A DNA stretch of 6,086 nucleotides from Planctomycetota bacterium (GTDB lineage: Bacteria > Planctomycetota > UBA1135 > UBA2386): positions 1-6,086 of the forward strand of contig QJVU01000572.1 of the NCBI GenBank assembly GCA_003235605.1, given 5' to 3'. Below are positions 5,736 to 6,086 of this stretch, piece by piece. Under the pieces are notes generated by a model. The model made no database searches. It was not told where the DNA came from and worked only from the letters and a program-made list of their open reading frames with translations. Positions within the stretch are counted from its first letter, which is position 1, and every line of letters starts with the position of its first letter. Position numbers and translations under genes: made by a program.

Positions 5736-6086
5736 GCGCGTCGGCTGCATGACACGTCCCATACAGCGGCTGCGCGTCTTCCAGGGCATCCGGCAGGTCG
5801 AAGCATCCGAGGTCTGCCGTTGGCGCTACGCGGTCACCCTCGCGCTCGTGCCGGCGGGCGCATGGCTCCTGCATCAGCTTCGACTCCCGGGCAACCAGGC
5901 GCCGACCCTTGTGATGCTGTTTCTCCTGCTCCTCGTTGGGGTGCTCGCGATCGCGAAACCCTGGCACCGGCGACTGCACGTCGACATGGACACGGGGACG
6001 CTCACGGTGCAGTGGCGGCTGCTCGGCATCCTGCCGTTCCGCGGGGTGACCCACGACCTCGAGGGTCGGCAGTTGGGTGTCGGGCG
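5734..6086 (+). CDS. Membrane protein of unknown function, two predicted helices then a beta-rich segment (cut by right edge)
   Basis: I do not recognise this family. The frame is open from the ATG at 5734 to the window end (117 complete codons) without a stop. GC-rich third positions support coding. Counting from an in-frame ATG at 5749 (preferred if the nearby promoter element is real), there is a basic N-terminus (MTRPIQRLRVFQGIRQ), a first membrane helix at about 27-43, a short loop, and a second at about 52-69 rich in Leu and Val. A basic PWHRRLHVDMDTGTL segment follows, with alternating hydrophobic strands (LTVQWRLLGILPFRGVTHDLEGRQLGV). Two helices followed by such a segment recall small bacterial membrane proteins with a PH-like cytoplasmic domain, but the domain is incomplete, so this is only a suggestion. 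Positive charge at the N-terminus and after the second helix predicts both ends in the cytoplasm. Neither start has a good ribosome binding site. Confidence 0.7.
   Translation, partial: MRVGCMTRPIQRLRVFQGIRQVEASEVCRWRYAVTLALVPAGAWLLHQLRLPGNQAPTLVMLFLLLLVGVLAIAKPWHRRLHVDMDTGTLTVQWRLLGILPFRGVTHDLEGRQLGVG

Noticed and set aside
1..6086. Mobile elements, CRISPR arrays, tRNA/rRNA genes, phage or defence systems
   Set aside because: I found no transposase, terminal inverted repeats flanking a gene, spaced direct repeats, cloverleaf-forming sequence or defence-protein motifs anywhere in the window.

Overview
The window reads as an ordinary chromosomal stretch of a high-GC bacterium, most likely a member of the Planctomycetota or a close relative. 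The main clue is a secreted cysteine-rich protein whose C-terminal domain (a GAPAGGTAGFYLSLG-like strand and a final LTNALEFSVGG) resembles a tail I associate with planctomycete exported proteins. A large exported WD40-like protein, a PhyH-family oxygenase, an FHS-type sugar transporter and scarce Shine-Dalgarno sites fit the same picture. This is inference from recalled family patterns, not from a search.

Layout, left to right. The N-terminal 150 residues of an FHS/FucP-type sugar MFS transporter run on the minus strand off the left edge (1-450). A 200-base gap follows, with an 18/20-matched palindrome and two GC-rich hairpins. Next is a minus-strand gene for a 438-residue secreted propeller-like protein with 20 cysteines (651-1967), then a 174-base gap. 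A minus-strand gene for a 799-residue exported WD40/propeller protein follows (2142-4541). A 338-base divergent control region (4542-4879) separates it from a plus-strand gene for a 261-residue Fe(II)/2-oxoglutarate oxygenase of the PhyH family (4880-5665), which is followed at once by a stem-loop. A plus-strand membrane protein with two predicted membrane segments starts near 5734 and is cut by the right edge. The two edge genes lack an in-window stop codon and are easy to miss.

I see no operon tying the genes together. The three minus-strand genes are separated by 174 and 200 bases, enough for separate promoters. The transporter probably imports a sugar, the two propeller proteins act outside the cytoplasmic membrane, and the oxygenase is cytoplasmic with unknown substrate. 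The most notable regulatory pattern is a TGATA element, which could be an extended -10 box, present in sense orientation upstream of all five genes and close to palindromes at two of the control regions. I found no mobile element, CRISPR array, RNA gene, or evidence for a new multi-gene system. The palindromes, the shared TGATA element and the cysteine-rich secreted protein are the parts worth a second look.
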